A stretch of 7,626 nt of DNA from NCBI GenBank assembly GCA_937893635.1, contig CALBGF010000166.1, positions 1 through 7,626 of the forward strand, written 5' to 3'. Position numbers and translations under genes: made by a program. Shown here piece by piece: positions 7,087 to 7,626 of this stretch. Origin of the DNA: an uncultured Mollicutes bacterium (GTDB lineage Bacteria; Bacillota_I; Bacilli_A; RFN20; CAG-826). The notes beneath the pieces were generated by a model, which was not told where the DNA came from, ran no database searches, and was given only the letters and a program-made list of their open reading frames with translations. How positions within the stretch are numbered: the stretch's first letter is position 1; the number at the start of each line of letters is the position of its first letter.

Positions 7087-7336
7087 TATTATTACTCTCC
7101 TTCTCTTTTTTTCTCGTTTTGATATACATTGTTAAGAAATACACAAAACCACCCAGTGCAATCAAATCAAAGATAAAAATTAGTATTTGATACCAATTTT
7201 GAAACATTGAAAAATCACTATGGGTTTGAGCGGCAATGGCCCCAAAAACAATGTAAATCGCCACAAACGCTAATGTTAAATAAAACACTAGCATTGCACA
7301 GATACCTGAAAAGATACCCCAAGGCTTTTTTTTCAT
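7073..7336 (-). CDS. Small two-segment membrane protein upstream of GH3
   Basis: The 87-residue product has a basic start (MKKKPW), a membrane segment at about 9-36, a short loop with AQTHSDFSMFQNW and a second membrane segment at about 48-71. The tail is basic and hydrophilic (KTRKKEKESNNNESI). By the positive-inside rule both ends face the cytoplasm and the loop faces outside. I do not recognise the family. I chose the ATG at 7336 because AAAGGA lies 8 bases before it; a TTG at 7378 would add 14 residues but falls at the end of an inverted repeat and has no ribosome site. The gene overlaps the GH3 gene by 14 bases in another frame, so the two are probably translated together. A helper role in anchoring or assembly of the GH3 enzyme is possible but is inferred from position only. 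Confidence 0.8.
   Translation of the reverse strand: MKKKPWGIFSGICAMLVFYLTLAFVAIYIVFGAIAAQTHSDFSMFQNWYQILIFIFDLIALGGFVYFLTMYIKTRKKEKESNNNESI
7097..7104 (-). promoter_or_regulatory. Ribosome binding site of the GH3 gene inside the preceding gene
   Basis: AGAAGGAG reads on the minus strand 10 bases before the ATG at 7086, within the last codons of the 87-residue protein. It is the strongest ribosome site in the window and supports both this GH3 start and coupled translation. Confidence 0.85.
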
Positions 7337-7344
7337 AAACCAAA

Positions 7345-7351
7345 TCCTTTC
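7345..7351 (-). promoter_or_regulatory. Ribosome binding site deciding the start of the small membrane protein
   Basis: GAAAGGA lies 8 bases before the ATG at 7336. It favours that start over the upstream TTG at 7378, which has no such site. Confidence 0.8.
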
Positions 7352-7378
7352 TTGATTATGAATAGCGCTCATAATCAA
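7352..7378. promoter_or_regulatory. Perfect 10-bp inverted repeat, possible operator
   Basis: TTGATTATGA (7352-7361) and TCATAATCAA (7369-7378) are exact reverse complements around a 7-base centre. No T run follows on the minus strand, so a terminator is unlikely. The repeat begins 4 bases after the -10 box and covers the predicted transcription start, which is a common place for a repressor site. It could also form a hairpin at the 5' end of the message. No regulator is identified. Confidence 0.6.
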
Positions 7379-7382
7379 CTAA

Positions 7383-7410
7383 ATTATAAAAATTAAGCGG
7401 TTTCATTCAA
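7383..7410 (-). promoter_or_regulatory. Sigma-A type promoter for the GH3 operon
   Basis: On the minus strand TTGAAT (7405-7410) is separated by 16 bases from a perfect TATAAT (7383-7388). The expected start is near 7376, about 40 bases before the small membrane protein's ATG. No terminator hairpin is visible between the histidine kinase and this promoter, so some transcription from upstream may also run in. Confidence 0.6.
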
Positions 7411-7446
7411 TGATTCAGGCACATTTTCATATTTTAGGAGCATAAG

Positions 7447-7626
7447 CTATTTTTTGATTGGAATGAATATATTTAAATTAAATATATCGTCTTTAATAAC
7501 TATTGATACATCGCCATTATATTTATCAACAATCATTTTAATTGATTTCATACCAAAGCCATGATAATCTTTGTTTTCTTTAGTCGTAATTGGTAATCCT
7601 TCTTTATTAAGTTTAATATGTCCTTC
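7447..7626 (-). CDS. Sensor histidine kinase, GHKL type (C-terminal part only)
   Basis: Reading right to left from the window edge, 59 codons end in TAG at 7447-7449. The piece EGHIKLNKEGLPITTKE, then DYHGFGMKSIKMIVDKYNGD and a final hydrophobic strand ending FIPIKK, matches the end of the ATP-binding domain of GHKL kinases of the AgrC/HATPase_c_5 kind. GFGMKSIK is the glycine-rich ATP-lid box, and the KYNGD plus closing strand are typical. The N-box, sensor part and any partner regulator lie outside the window. Such kinases usually pair with LytTR-type regulators, and many sense peptides, but neither is shown here. The gene is on the same strand, 110 bases ahead of the small membrane protein, which has its own likely promoter, so a shared function is open. 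Confidence 0.85.
   Translation of the reverse strand, partial: EGHIKLNKEGLPITTKENKDYHGFGMKSIKMIVDKYNGDVSIVIKDDIFNLNIFIPIKK

Noticed and set aside
7337..7378. Longer start of the small membrane protein at the TTG at 7378
   Set aside because: It has no ribosome site and would begin at or before the predicted transcription start, whereas the ATG at 7336 has AAAGGA at a good distance.
7337..7446. LytTR-type paired direct repeats or a riboswitch in the gap before the operon
   Set aside because: Apart from the promoter and the inverted repeat I found no repeated LytTR-like element, and the 110-base gap shows no known riboswitch core.
1..7626. CRISPR array, insertion sequence, tRNA or rRNA
   Set aside because: No regularly spaced identical repeats, transposase motifs, cloverleaf or rRNA-like stretches are visible.

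Overview
The window is about one third G+C. All the genes I can support lie on the minus strand and use the standard code, with tryptophan written as TGG. AAGGAG-type ribosome binding sites, a lipobox signal, a membrane-anchored glycoside hydrolase and CxxC-rich surface modules suggest an uncultured, low-GC, probably gut-dwelling Bacillota (Bacilli or Mollicutes-related). The lineage is inferred from composition and protein style only.

Read in the direction of transcription (right to left), the layout is as follows. First comes the last 59 codons of a GHKL-type sensor histidine kinase, cut by the window edge (7447-7626). A 110-base gap follows, carrying a good promoter (TTGAAT-16-TATAAT) whose predicted start lies inside a perfect 10-bp inverted repeat. 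Then comes a three-gene unit: an 87-residue protein with two membrane segments (7073-7336), a 1723-residue membrane-anchored GH3 enzyme whose start overlaps the previous gene by 14 bases (1915-7086), and a 590-residue lipoprotein beginning 20 bases later (122-1894). A strong intrinsic terminator closes the unit (71-106). The remaining 70 bases contain nothing I can support.

The central gene is the most striking. Its GH3 domains are in swapped order (acid/base domain, fibronectin-III-like domain, then the nucleophile barrel), with an N-terminal membrane segment and two more after the catalytic part. Outside the last membrane segment come three copies of a cysteine module with fixed spacing and four related carbohydrate-binding-like beta-sandwich modules. 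The lipoprotein carries two beta-sandwiches of the same general type, again separated by paired-cysteine modules. The simplest reading is a cell-surface glycan-degrading or glycan-capturing unit: the GH3 cuts a beta-glycoside outside the cell, while its own tail and the lipoprotein hold the substrate or cell-wall material close. The small membrane protein may be an accessory. Substrate, and any regulatory link to the histidine kinase, cannot be read from the sequence.
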